Below are positions 37,027-46,299 of a stretch of 64,000 nucleotides of DNA, piece by piece (positions within the stretch are counted from its first letter, which is position 1; every line of letters starts with the position of its first letter). The DNA is from JAAYHG01 sp012735455 (GTDB lineage Bacteria; Bacillota; DTU030; DUMP01). Under the pieces are notes generated by a model. That model saw nothing but the letters and a program-made list of their open reading frames with translations. It had not been told where the DNA came from and did not search any database. The stretch spans positions 1-64,000 of the forward strand of contig JBMNIX010000013.1 of assembly GCA_050951365.1 (NCBI GenBank), given 5' to 3'. The position numbers were made by a program, and so were the translations under genes.

Positions 37027-38214
37027 CTATGGTTTCTCGGCAATCTTGACCAAGCTGAATACAGTTCGCCCCTGGCGGTAGATCTCCAGGCCTACGCTCT
37101 GGCCGACCTCTTTCTCCGCAATGGCATCCACTAGCCCTTGAGCGTTCTCAATCTCTTTGTCATCCACCTTACGAATCACGTCGCCAACCTTGATTCCAGC
37201 CGCAGCCGCTGGACTACCGCCCATGACCTCGGCCACCATGGCACCCTTACGATCTGGTACCTTGAAGTACTGCTGCAGATCCGGTGTGATATCCACAATG
37301 GAAACGCCAAGCCACGGACGGACAACCTTGCCCTTAGTCCGCAGGGTATCCATAACCTCTTTGGCTGTGTTAATGGGGATGGCGAATCCCAAGCCCTGTC
37401 CCTGCGCGTTTACCGCAGTGTTAATCCCTATAACTTCACCGGCAAGATTCAGGAGCGGGCCGCCGCTGTTACCAGGGTTGATGGCGGCATCAGTCTGCAG
37501 GAGATTCTGATAGATACGGTCTTCCACCGGAACGGGGCGCCCCTTGGCGCTCACCACACCTACTGTAACGGTGTGATCCAAACCGTACGGGTTACCAATG
37601 GCAACCACCCATTCGCCTACTCGCGTCTTGTCTGAGTCTCCCAGTTTTACTGTGGGCAGGTTCTCGGGAGCATCTATCTTCAAAACAGCCAGGTCTAGCT
37701 CTCTGTCTGTACCCACTACCTCTGCCGGAAACGACTTGTCGTAGCCACTTACTGTTACTCGTACCTCATCTGCTCCTGCCACAACATGCTCGTTGGTCAG
37801 GATATAGCCGTCGGCACTGGTGATAAACCCACTGCCTATACCGTGCCGCTCTCGCTGCTGCGGAAGAGACGGCAGGCTGTTGCCGAAAAACCGTCGAAAG
37901 AAGGGGTCAAAGAATTCGTCTATAGCTTGCGATTTTTGCACCACCGTGGTATCTATCATGACCACCGCCGGACCAACACGGTCCACCATATCAGCAATGC
38001 TGTTTTCGCCCACACTGGGGAGAACTGGCACCACAGTAGTAGACCTATCGGGTAGTGGTGCTGCCTGTACCTCTTGATAATTAGCTGGAGCAAAGAAGTA
38101 GTTGTACACGGCTATTCCACCGGCTACTGCTGTGCCTCCGATAAGAAGGGCAACCAGAGCCAACGCCACATATATTCTCTTATGTCCGAGCTTCTGCCAT
38201 AGTCCGCTCATCAC
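37027..38214 (-). CDS. HtrA/DegP-family trypsin-like serine protease, membrane anchored
   Basis: 395 aa. One N-terminal membrane helix (about residues 13-37) anchors it with the protease outside. The catalytic triad is His in ILTNEHVVAGADEV, Asp in DRELDLAVLKIDAPE and Ser in NPGNSGGPLLN. A PDZ domain follows (residues ~290-390; GIKVGDVIRKVDDKEIENAQGLVDA). It degrades or refolds misfolded exported proteins under stress. A hairpin with a weak T tail lies at about 36973-37000. It is adjacent to the envC-like gene in the same direction, but a terminator separates them. Confidence 0.95.
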   Translation of the reverse strand: MMSGLWQKLGHKRIYVALALVALLIGGTAVAGGIAVYNYFFAPANYQEVQAAPLPDRSTTVVPVLPSVGENSIADMVDRVGPAVVMIDTTVVQKSQAIDEFFDPFFRRFFGNSLPSLPQQRERHGIGSGFITSADGYILTNEHVVAGADEVRVTVSGYDKSFPAEVVGTDRELDLAVLKIDAPENLPTVKLGDSDKTRVGEWVVAIGNPYGLDHTVTVGVVSAKGRPVPVEDRIYQNLLQTDAAINPGNSGGPLLNLAGEVIGINTAVNAQGQGLGFAIPINTAKEVMDTLRTKGKVVRPWLGVSIVDITPDLQQYFKVPDRKGAMVAEVMGGSPAAAAGIKVGDVIRKVDDKEIENAQGLVDAIAEKEVGQSVGLEIYRQGRTVFSLVKIAEKP

Positions 38215-38340
38215 ATATGCACCTCCTGGAAGATTTCAACCCACTTGCCCTCCCATTCTCATTTTACTCCTCAGCTCCATGATCTGTCCAGGACTGCGCC
38301 GCATTCTTCACAAAACCTTCAAAATAACCCCGTGGCAAGA

Positions 38341-38374
38341 CAAAACAGGTGCAGTACCAATCGGCACTGCACCT
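38341..38374 (-). terminator. Terminator after the envC-like gene
   Basis: AGGTGCAGT (38347-38355) pairs perfectly with ACTGCACCT (38366-38374), loop 10 bases, followed by GTTTTG on the minus strand; it lies 22 bases after the stop at 38396. Confidence 0.8.
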
Positions 38375-38395
38375 GCAGTATTTTGCATAGAAACC

Positions 38396-39592
38396 TTATA
38401 ACCAGTTCATTGGGTTTTCTGGCGTTCCATTTACACGTACTTCGAAGTGCACGTGTGGCCCTGTAGAAAGACCTGTGCTACCCACTTTAGCAATGGCCTG
38501 TCCGCGCATCACCTTGTCCCCCACCGAGACCAGAAGTGCAGAGTTATGGCCATAAAGGGTGGAGATGCCACCACCGTGGTCAATGACTACTGTCTTACCA
38601 TAGCCGCCGTACCAATCTGCCATGATCACGGTGCCGTCCGCTGCCGCCACCACCGTCTGGCCCTGTGGCGCAGCGATGTCTAACCCGGTGTGGAGCTTCC
38701 TCGTCTTATAAATGGGGTGGGTCCGATAGCCAAAGTAAGAGCTGATACGCCCGTTGGTAGGCCATGCCATAGCTCCCTTGCCCCGCGAAACGGTACTCTT
38801 ACCTCCTGACTGCAGCCGGCGAATAGCATACTCCAGCTCTCGGGAGGTTTGTTCCAGTTCCTCTAAAGCCCGTTCATAGGCCGCCTTTTCATTCTGGGTT
38901 TTCGCCAGAATCTGTTCCTTTTCCTTGCTGCTGGCCTCAATAGCGGCCTTTCGTTCTCTGGTGACCGCCTGGAGTCTGAGTAGCTCCTGCCGTTTTTTCT
39001 CCAGGTCAGCTTTCTTGGCCTCGATCTCGGCCCGCTTGGCCTTGATCTTTTCCATCAGCCTAACATCTTGGGCCACAATTTCCTTCATAAGGTCAAAGCG
39101 TTCCAAAAGCTCAGCGAAATCCTGCGAACTGAGAAGGACCTCTAAATATGTAACGGTACCATTCTCCTGCATGGCGCGCAGGCGCTCGCCAAGCAGATTA
39201 GTCTGTTCCGTGAGTTCCTGTTCCGCTTTTTCTAGCGCTGCAGTGGTCTCGCCAATGTTCTTTTCTGTAGTCTGCAAACGGTTATTAAGGTAGGCCAGGT
39301 CGTTCTGAGCCTGTTCCAACTGTCGATCCAGGGCATTCAGCTGCGCTGTTAAGGACTCCAACTCTTTCTTGGTTTGGTTGAGCTGCTGCTGGGTGGCACG
39401 CCTTTCTTGTTCCACCTGTTTTAGCTCTCTCTGCTTGTCCTCCAGCTCACCCGCCTGTGCCGGAACTATACCGAAGAATCCCAGCACCAAACAGAGGGCC
39501 AGACTCACTATCGCTTGCCACCTACGGTTTCTTCTCTCCAAGCTCAAGGCCTCCCTTCGGCGCCCTCTATCAGCAGGGCTAATCAATACCAT
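38396..39592 (-). CDS. EnvC/PcsB-like M23 peptidase with coiled coil
   Basis: 398 aa. A signal peptide (about residues 27-46, AQA) is followed by a long Gln/Glu/Lys coiled coil (about residues 50-260) and a C-terminal M23 domain: KLHTGLDIAAPQG with the zinc HxxxD, VIDHGGGISTLYGHN and STGPHVHFEVRVNG. In other bacteria the FtsEX complex recruits such coiled-coil proteins and switches cell-wall cleavage at the division or elongation site; here it lies three bases after ftsX, which supports the same partnership. The LytM site residues are present, so it could be active. Confidence 0.92.
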   Translation of the reverse strand: MVLISPADRGRRREALSLERRNRRWQAIVSLALCLVLGFFGIVPAQAGELEDKQRELKQVEQERRATQQQLNQTKKELESLTAQLNALDRQLEQAQNDLAYLNNRLQTTEKNIGETTAALEKAEQELTEQTNLLGERLRAMQENGTVTYLEVLLSSQDFAELLERFDLMKEIVAQDVRLMEKIKAKRAEIEAKKADLEKKRQELLRLQAVTRERKAAIEASSKEKEQILAKTQNEKAAYERALEELEQTSRELEYAIRRLQSGGKSTVSRGKGAMAWPTNGRISSYFGYRTHPIYKTRKLHTGLDIAAPQGQTVVAAADGTVIMADWYGGYGKTVVIDHGGGISTLYGHNSALLVSVGDKVMRGQAIAKVGSTGLSTGPHVHFEVRVNGTPENPMNWL

Positions 39593-39595
39593 CTG

Positions 39596-40489
39596 CTACA
39601 CGCGCAGAAAACGCCTCACTGAAATGGCACTTCCCAGCCCACCCACTAAGAGTCCTAAGCCCAGTAGCAACAGGTTCAGTTGTCGCAAGACTTCCGTCGG
39701 ACTCAAGAGGGGAACAAACGGCAGGGCAGCATAGACATTGGTAGTCAGCCAGACATAGAATCGCACAACCAAGGCTATGGCAGGTAGACTACCCAGGAAT
39801 CCCATGGCAATGCCCTCCAAGAGGAAAGGCCAGCGGATGAACCAATCCGTCGCACCCACCAGCTTCATAATACCGATTTCCCGACGCCGGGCGAACACAG
39901 TTAGCCTAATGGTGTTAGAAATAAGAAACACTGTAGCAGCCACCAAGAGCAAAACAATGGCTAACCCAGCTATCCGAATGGCTCGGGTCAGTGCGAAGAG
40001 CCTCTGGATTATCTCTTCCTTAAAACTCACCTTGGCGACCCCGGGGATTTCCTTCAGCTCAGCCACCACCGGCGTAACATCCTCCGGAGAAATCGTACGG
40101 ATTTCAAGGGCGTCACGCAGCGGGTTATTCTCTTCCAGCCCTGCCAGTAGGTCTTGTCGCTCACCAAACTGTTCTTTTAAGCGCTCCAGGGCTTCCTCCT
40201 TGCTAACAAATGTCGCCTCCCGCACTCCGGGCAGGGCTTTCACCATGGCGACAATCTCGGCCACCGCTTCTTCTTCCAACTCTTCATCTATATAAGCACT
40301 TACCTCTACCTGCTGTTCCAAGGTTCCGGCAATGTGGTTCAGATTAACCGCCCCGAGGAGAAACACCCCTAGGATGAGGAGTGACAGGGCCACTGTACTC
40401 ACCGAGGCCACAGTCATAAGCCTGTTGCGAACAAGGCTGCGAACAGCCTCGCTGATGTAAAACTCCCAGGTGCTAAGCTTCACAACCAT
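39596..40489 (-). CDS. ftsX: Cell-division ABC transporter permease FtsX
   Basis: About 297 aa. I place the start at the ATG at 40489 (VVKLSTWEFYISEAV), not at 40585; the longer frame overlaps ftsE by 113 bases. The FtsX plan is clear: a cytoplasmic N-terminus, helix about residues 24-44, an extracellular loop of ~150 residues (VEVSAYIDEELEEE…), and three C-terminal helices. It relays the FtsE ATPase cycle to the extracellular EnvC-like hydrolase factor encoded next to it. Confidence 0.94.
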   Translation of the reverse strand: MVVKLSTWEFYISEAVRSLVRNRLMTVASVSTVALSLLILGVFLLGAVNLNHIAGTLEQQVEVSAYIDEELEEEAVAEIVAMVKALPGVREATFVSKEEALERLKEQFGERQDLLAGLEENNPLRDALEIRTISPEDVTPVVAELKEIPGVAKVSFKEEIIQRLFALTRAIRIAGLAIVLLLVAATVFLISNTIRLTVFARRREIGIMKLVGATDWFIRWPFLLEGIAMGFLGSLPAIALVVRFYVWLTTNVYAALPFVPLLSPTEVLRQLNLLLLGLGLLVGGLGSAISVRRFLRV

Positions 40490-41159
40490 AGGCCCCCTTT
40501 TCCTCGTCCCGGACAACGCGGCCATTTTCCAGCGCAATAACACGCCGCCGCATCCTGTCCACAATCTCACGAGCATGGGTTGCAACCACTACCGTGGTGC
40601 CGCGTTGGTTGATCTCGCTCAATAGGCTCATTATCTCCCAGGAGGTCTCAGGATCCAAGTTTCCTGTGGGTTCATCCGCCAGCAGGATAGGCGGATTATT
40701 CACCAGAGCCCTGGCCACTGCCACCCGCTGTTGCTCACCGCCGGAAAGCTCAGCTGGTTTGGCTCGAGACTTATGGCTCAACCCCACCAGATGCAACACC
40801 TGGGGAACCCGGCGCAGTATTTCGCGCCGGGGCACCTCCAGCACCCTAAGGGCAAAAGCTACGTTCTCCGCCACTGTTCGCTCCGGTAGCAGCCGGAAAT
40901 CTTGAAACACCATGCCTATCTTACGGCGAAAAAAAGGGATGTCCACCGGTCGCAGCTGGGCGGTATCAACCCCGTCAACCACTATTCGGCCTTCAGTAGG
41001 TCGTTCTTCCCGCAAGAGCAGACGTACAAAGGTAGACTTACCGGCACCGCTCGGGCCAACCAAGAAGACAAAATCACCTTTTTTTATCTTAAGCGTCACA
41101 TCTGTCAAAGCGCTTACTCCCTTGGGGTAGACCTTGGTGACCCCGGTAAAGCTGATCAC
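40473..41159 (-). CDS. ftsE: Cell-division ATP-binding protein FtsE
   Basis: 228 aa. ABC ATPase with Walker A GPSGAGKSTF, Q-loop VFQDFRLL, signature LSGGEQQRVAVARA, Walker B ILLADEPTGNLDPE and switch His in VVVATHAREI. N-terminus MISFTGVTKVYPKGVSALTD is typical of FtsE. It overlaps the ftsX start by 17 bases, so the two are translationally coupled. Divergent from the ZIP transporter; the 216-base gap at 41160-41375 holds no other gene. Confidence 0.95.
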   Translation of the reverse strand: MISFTGVTKVYPKGVSALTDVTLKIKKGDFVFLVGPSGAGKSTFVRLLLREERPTEGRIVVDGVDTAQLRPVDIPFFRRKIGMVFQDFRLLPERTVAENVAFALRVLEVPRREILRRVPQVLHLVGLSHKSRAKPAELSGGEQQRVAVARALVNNPPILLADEPTGNLDPETSWEIMSLLSEINQRGTTVVVATHAREIVDRMRRRVIALENGRVVRDEEKGAYGCEA

Positions 41160-41375
41160 CTTCCTGTCACTCCCTGTCTAAAAACATTGCAAACCAGACT
41201 TGTCCTTAGCCAAACGTCTCCTGACTTCGACAGTAAAGAGGTGAAATCCTTTTTTCATGGTATTACTGTTTTAGGAAATATTATCCGGCCCGTTGAGACA
41301 GAGACTCAGTCCAAAAAGGACGACTTGCCACTCAAGGATAGAAAAAGCAGGAATCATGGGACCAGCCAACGAATT

Positions 41376-42167
41376 ATGATATCTGGAGTCAATAAGCAAA
41401 CGGAAGCGGGTGGTCTTTGTGGGGATACTCTAACCCTGGCATTATTAGTTAGTACTTTGGCGGGGCTAGCCACCGGACTTGGCAGCCTGCCAGCTGTCCT
41501 TATTCGCAAAGCTGCCTCCCAGCGTGCACTAGACTTAATGCTGGGCTTCGCCGCGGGAGTAATGCTCGCAGCCACATCCTTCAGCCTGGTGGCTCCTGCT
41601 TTGACCCAGAGCAGTCCCCTCACCGTAGGGATAGGTATACTACTGGGTGCACTCTTTGTCCATACTCTGGACAGCGTAGTGCCTCACATCCACCCCTTGA
41701 TGGGAAAAGAAGGCCCCTCCTTTCCCCTGGCTAGAAACTGGCTGCTCATGCTGGCCATCACCATCCACAACATACCTGAAGGGCTCTCCATCGGCGTCGT
41801 TTTCGGCTCGGGCGAAGTGAGCGCCGGTGTCGCTTTGGTGATCGCCATGGGCCTTCACAACATCCCCGAGGGTCTGGCCCTAGCCGTATCTTTTCTGCGG
41901 GAGGGCTACAGCCGGGGCCAGGCCCTGACCTATGCCACCCTGAGCGGGTTGGCCGAACCAGTGGCCTGTCTCATTGGCGTTCTCACCGTAAGGGCTGTCC
42001 ACGCCATTCTGCCTCTGGCCCTGGCCTTCGCCGGCGGTGCCATGCTCTACGTGGTCTCCGACGAGATGATACCCGAAAGCCACCGCGCCGGACACGAAAA
42101 AGAGGCCACACTGGGCCTCATCGTCGGCTTTATCATTATGATGGTCTTAGAAACTGTATTCAGCTAG
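41376..42167 (+). CDS. ZIP-family divalent metal transporter
   Basis: 264 aa with 8 membrane helices. The two metal-binding helices are clear: ITIHNIPEGLSIGVVFG (helix 4) and MGLHNIPEGLALAVSF (helix 5), each with the H-N-x-P-E-G motif. It belongs to the GufA/ZupT-like branch and imports Zn, Mn or Fe; the metal cannot be told. The open frame extends 158 codons upstream, but the long N-terminal part (40902-41375) lies over the ftsE leader and is likely not translated; I take the ATG at 41376, although its ribosome binding site is poor. Confidence 0.88.
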   Translation: MISGVNKQTEAGGLCGDTLTLALLVSTLAGLATGLGSLPAVLIRKAASQRALDLMLGFAAGVMLAATSFSLVAPALTQSSPLTVGIGILLGALFVHTLDSVVPHIHPLMGKEGPSFPLARNWLLMLAITIHNIPEGLSIGVVFGSGEVSAGVALVIAMGLHNIPEGLALAVSFLREGYSRGQALTYATLSGLAEPVACLIGVLTVRAVHAILPLALAFAGGAMLYVVSDEMIPESHRAGHEKEATLGLIVGFIIMMVLETVFS

Positions 42168-42203
42168 ACAGCCACTAGTTTAGCTACTCTTACTCACACG
42201 CAC

Positions 42204-42233
42204 GGGCTCGACTAATCGAGCCCTTTACTTTTC
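42204..42233 (+). terminator. Terminator of the ZIP transporter gene
   Basis: Perfect 8-bp stem GGGCTCGA (42204-42211) with TCGAGCCC (42216-42223), loop CTAA, followed by TTTACTTTT; 37 bases after the ZIP stop. Confidence 0.85.
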
Positions 42234-42386
42234 AGGTACTTAGGAATCCCTTAAGCCTGGATCTGCTACCTTTCATTGTGGTCATTTGGACTTGTCTCTT
42301 GACACAGGTATAAGGTTAATGATAGCGAATAAGAAACCCACGTACCATGACATTAGCTCAATCATTGAAATCAAGAGGTGAGTGTC

Positions 42387-42707
42387 TTGAGCTTAAAAAA
42401 TATTACCATCACCATAATTATCAGCATGGCATTGGTGGGACTGACACCGTTCATTATTCCTGTGATAGTGACTGAACCTAGCCAACTCAATAATCTCCGC
42501 TATGGTGCTCCACTATCTTTTGTTCAGCAGAATAGTTGGTTGCAACCCCCAGAGGAATGGTTTCCGCACAAGCTTTTCATTCTGAACCCCTGGGAGAACC
42601 CTACGCGAATCCTGTGGGGTAACTTTGTTGCTTCTGTGGTGATTGTCAGCATTGGTTTTTCCATAATCAGCAGGATCCTTACCCGGGTACGTCCTCACTC
42701 TAAATAA
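42387..42707 (+). CDS. Small membrane protein of unknown function
   Basis: About 106 aa. Helix 1 at about residues 5-27 (ITITIIISMALVGLTPFIIPVIV) and helix 2 at about 80-100 flank a soluble loop with PxxWFPHKLFIL. The best ribosome binding site (AGAGGTG, 42375-42380) points to the TTG at 42387; a GTG at 42378 would overlap it. No family recognised. A hairpin (GGCGGA / TCCGCC, about 42725-42745) follows the stop. Confidence 0.55.
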   Translation: MSLKNITITIIISMALVGLTPFIIPVIVTEPSQLNNLRYGAPLSFVQQNSWLQPPEEWFPHKLFILNPWENPTRILWGNFVASVVIVSIGFSIISRILTRVRPHSK

Positions 42708-42904
42708 TAACAACATGAAAGATAAGGGCGGACTGGTATCCGCCTGTCTAGTTTAACAAGGGACAAGAGGCTCACTCTTGCTCTGCCTGACAAAGCCGGT
42801 TACCAGTTGGATTGTAGGGATATCCAGACCGTATAGGTGTTCGCGGAATTAGCCCGATTGAGGGAACCATTTCTTTTCCACGGCGTCTGTATAATGGTGA
42901 TGTT

Positions 42905-43945
42905 ATGCGAGATTTCGTAAGGCCAACCACTCCCCTCATCCTGTTCATCCTCTTTGTCTGTGGCCTACTTTTCATGTTCATGGCGCCACCTGTCCGCGTA
43001 CTGGCCTTCAATTTCGCCCACGGCGGTGACCTTCTGTGGTACATAAGAACCGGTTTTCACCGGTCACTCCTATATTTTTACGATTACAACACTGGCACGA
43101 CTGCTGAGGTGGCCCAGCTGGCGCTCATCCCGGATGCCCCCACCCTCTTAGTGGCTGATCCCGACTCCCAGGACGGAGTCTTCCTGGTAAACGGTAGCAC
43201 TTTGACCCGCTTCAGCCCCCATGGCAGCTCCGGCAGCTTGAATCTCCCATTGTCGCACGAAGAGTGGATACAACAAGCCGCCTGGGAAAATGAACATGGC
43301 AAGACCAGTTGGTATTTTCTAATTCGCAAGGGAAACGCCGGTCGCCTGGTCAAAGGTTACTTTCAAGAAGATCGCTGGGTCCAAACTCTGGTTGGAGTCG
43401 ACGGACCATACCAACACCAAGATTTTTGGTTGACGCAACTGGCCGGCGAAGAATCCTCTGGGGTTTGGCTACAGGTTTACCGTGCCACCAAGTTTGATCC
43501 CAAACCTGACAACCGTCCCTGGCTCTACGCCGTTACACCCACCGGCTTTGAACCTCGTTGGCTCGGTTCTCGCCTTTCCCTACCTTTTAAAACCCTGCGT
43601 CCTATGGCTGCAACTGATGGTCCGAAACTGCTGGCGGTGGAAAACAGCGGAACAGAAAGCTATCTGCACCTTTACGGACCCCATGTCTTCGGCCCCAAAT
43701 CCTTAGCCCGCTCCCCTGCCCTGCCGGAAATAAGAACTCTGCAGGTAATAGCGCAGGAGATCTATGTAGAGGTCGGGGAAGAGATACGTGCGTTCCGCTG
43801 GGATAACGGCCTGCTGCTGGAGAAAAGGCGCTGGAAAATACCGAGAGATGCCCTGGCATGGACGTTCCCGCCAGACCCTGAACGATCTGGCCTATGGCTG
43901 GCACGCCGCGGCGTAAGAAAGATGGAAGGAGATGGCATGAGGTGA
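42905..43945 (+). CDS. Membrane-anchored extracellular protein of unknown function
   Basis: 346 aa. An N-terminal uncleaved-looking helix (about residues 9-33) is followed by a beta-rich extracellular part with repeated strand patterns (VAQLALIPDAPTLLVADPD, YFQEDRWVQTLVGVDG, WLYAVTPTGFEPRW, YLHLYGPHVFG), which resembles a beta-propeller or beta-sandwich, but I do not recognise the family. It is coupled to the DUF3160 lipoprotein gene: that gene's GTG start overlaps its stop by four bases. Confidence 0.6.
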   Translation: MRDFVRPTTPLILFILFVCGLLFMFMAPPVRVLAFNFAHGGDLLWYIRTGFHRSLLYFYDYNTGTTAEVAQLALIPDAPTLLVADPDSQDGVFLVNGSTLTRFSPHGSSGSLNLPLSHEEWIQQAAWENEHGKTSWYFLIRKGNAGRLVKGYFQEDRWVQTLVGVDGPYQHQDFWLTQLAGEESSGVWLQVYRATKFDPKPDNRPWLYAVTPTGFEPRWLGSRLSLPFKTLRPMAATDGPKLLAVENSGTESYLHLYGPHVFGPKSLARSPALPEIRTLQVIAQEIYVEVGEEIRAFRWDNGLLLEKRRWKIPRDALAWTFPPDPERSGLWLARRGVRKMEGDGMR

Positions 43946-46218
43946 AGAATAAGCCTCTGTCCCTATTGTGCATCCTGCTAATCTGTTCACTGTCGCTTAC
44001 TGGTTGTCGCGCAACAACACCCCCTCCTCTAAACCAGCCCGAACCCGCGGCTCTGGCTTTTGAACCTGAATTTACCAAACTCTTCGGGGTCGACTTCAGT
44101 ACCTGGGAACAAAAGGCAGCCGCCATCAACATTCCTACCCCGGCGATTAGAGAAATATCACCTGCCGCTCAAGCTGAACCAGCCTTGCCAGCTGAACTTA
44201 GAGCTGTTTACGGCAGCGACAGGTTTCAGCTCAGTCCAAGCGCCTGGCAGCGTTTACAGGAGGACAGATTCTTTATTATCCCCAACAGCTATTATCAACC
44301 CCATTTCCTCTACGACGCCAACTTCTATAACGACATGGGAAGCTTCGTTACAACCGACGTTGCCCTCCATTACTGGCACGAGCTTTACGATTGCGTGCTT
44401 AGAACCATCGAGCACGAAAAGCTCTATCCTGCAGTCAAGCTGCTGACAGAGGCCCTTGCTAGAGAGGCCGTAGCTGAGTTTGAGGCTTTTCAAGAGGAGG
44501 CAGACCTTACGAAGGCTGCCAACGCCAACATGAAGGAAGCTCTTGAGCGGAACATCGCATATCTCGAGATAGCCCAACGTCTCTTGAATCCTGACACCAC
44601 TGTCGCCCTCTATCCGGCTACCGCCGACCTGGTGGAACAAGAACTGGCCCTCATTAAGAACCAGGCGCCTGCTCCCTCCCCCCTCTTTAAACAGAACCTG
44701 GATTACAGCCAGTTCAAGGTACGGGGACACTACACCCTCTCGGCAGAACTATCCCGGTACTTCCAAGGCCTAAAGTGGTTCGGGCACATTCCCCTGGCCC
44801 TGACAAAAAAAGTGCCCGGCTTGCAGGGAGTGGAAGAAAAACCCGCTGAGATAACCTTTCGCCAGGCCCTGGCCCTAACCAAAATCCTCTCCAAGTCTGA
44901 GAATAGGGTCCTCCAAGCCCTTTGGGAGACGGTCTACATTACCACCTCCGCCATGGTTGGCGAGGCTGATGACATTACCTTTCACCACATGGCAGCAATG
45001 GTCCAAGAAGTGGCCGGCGTACCTGCGGGCAAACTGGACCTTAAGAACCTGGCCCTTGAGGACTTTTTTGCCTACGCCACCGAACACCTGCCCCGAGCCA
45101 GCATAACCCAATACACCGACTTGGCTTTCCGGGTTTTTGGTGAACGCTACACTCTGGACGGAGATATCCTGGATGAAGTCACCCACTTCCCCGAGCGCCG
45201 TTTCCCTTCGCACCTGGACGTGGCCGCCGCCTTCGGCTCTCATCTCGCTTGGGATATCCTAGAGAAGGAAGGGCATTTTGATCTAACAGCGGACCAAACC
45301 TACACCGTTTATGACAGCTCCGGCAACTCCTGGGAAGTCACCTATCCTGGAAAGCAAAGACAGTCAGCGCAGATCCCCTGGTCCGACTACCCCGCTAGCC
45401 TGGAACGTATGCACGCCAGGGTCCAGAGTCTTCCTGATACCTTCTGGCAGCGCAACATCTACAACAGCTGGCTCGATACCCTGCGCCTCTTAATCAATCA
45501 AGACCGGACAGCTTTACCTGCCTTCATGCAAACCGAGGCCTGGCAACTCAAGGACCTCGCTACTATGGTGGGAAATTGGGCCGAACTGCGACGCGATACC
45601 ATCCTTTACAGCAAGATGGCTGTCGCTGAAGCTGGAGGTGACGAGATAAGAGCCAAGGGCTACGTTGAGCCGCGCCCGGACATTTATCGACAGCTGGGCT
45701 GGCTGACGGAGTACCTGGCGGCAACCCTGGAGCGCTTCTCTCTCCTCACACCCCATCTCAAGGAATACATGAGCAGTTATCACGAACTGGTGGATACCTT
45801 GGCTGAAATCAGTCGCAAGGAATTGGCTGGAGAAACACCCACCCCCGCAGAGCAGGACTTTATTCTCTGGATAGGCGGCCGACTGGAGGAACTGTTCATA
45901 AAGGCGTACCTGAGCGGCGACGACACGTCCCTCTCCCTTCCAGATGAATCTGCCGTCATTGCCGATGTCCACACATCTTACGACCCCCAGTACCCTGACA
46001 CAGGCATGGTCCTGGAAGAGGCCTCCGGCCGCATGGGAGAAATCTTTGTTCTTGTCCCTATCGACGGCGAGTGGCACCTCACCCGCGGGGCCGTCTTCAG
46101 TCCTTACGAGTTCATCTCCGCCGATCGTTTCTCCGACGAAGACTGGCAGCGCCTTCTGCAGGACGAAAAAAACCCACCGCCGCCCACTTGGATGGAAAGG
46201 ATCATCCTGCCCAACTAA
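43942..46218 (+). CDS. DUF3160 lipoprotein
   Basis: About 758 aa. The real start is the GTG at 43942, preceded by AAGGAGATGG and overlapping the upstream stop; the longer frame upstream lacks a ribosome binding site. A lipoprotein signal (LSLLCILLICSLSLTGC, lipobox LTGC) is followed by a DUF3160 domain with DRFFIIPNSYYQPHFLYDANFYNDMG, FVTTDVALHYWHELYDCVLR and DEVTHFPERRFPSHLDVA. The family is extracellular and of unknown activity. It is coupled to the gene at 42905 and lies next to the kinase-fold gene. Confidence 0.88.
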   Translation: MKNKPLSLLCILLICSLSLTGCRATTPPPLNQPEPAALAFEPEFTKLFGVDFSTWEQKAAAINIPTPAIREISPAAQAEPALPAELRAVYGSDRFQLSPSAWQRLQEDRFFIIPNSYYQPHFLYDANFYNDMGSFVTTDVALHYWHELYDCVLRTIEHEKLYPAVKLLTEALAREAVAEFEAFQEEADLTKAANANMKEALERNIAYLEIAQRLLNPDTTVALYPATADLVEQELALIKNQAPAPSPLFKQNLDYSQFKVRGHYTLSAELSRYFQGLKWFGHIPLALTKKVPGLQGVEEKPAEITFRQALALTKILSKSENRVLQALWETVYITTSAMVGEADDITFHHMAAMVQEVAGVPAGKLDLKNLALEDFFAYATEHLPRASITQYTDLAFRVFGERYTLDGDILDEVTHFPERRFPSHLDVAAAFGSHLAWDILEKEGHFDLTADQTYTVYDSSGNSWEVTYPGKQRQSAQIPWSDYPASLERMHARVQSLPDTFWQRNIYNSWLDTLRLLINQDRTALPAFMQTEAWQLKDLATMVGNWAELRRDTILYSKMAVAEAGGDEIRAKGYVEPRPDIYRQLGWLTEYLAATLERFSLLTPHLKEYMSSYHELVDTLAEISRKELAGETPTPAEQDFILWIGGRLEELFIKAYLSGDDTSLSLPDESAVIADVHTSYDPQYPDTGMVLEEASGRMGEIFVLVPIDGEWHLTRGAVFSPYEFISADRFSDEDWQRLLQDEKNPPPPTWMERIILPN

Positions 46219-46299
46219 GGATACGGTTATTAAGCCGCGATGAACAGTTGTCAAGTCTTCAGAAGCGACTTCTCTGAGTGGGTCCAGGAGGCGAAAACA

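Noticed and set aside
40902..41375. N-terminal extension of the ZIP transporter frame
   Set aside because: It lies across the ftsE 5' region, lacks a ribosome binding site and family members start near the first membrane helix; I use the ATG at 41376.
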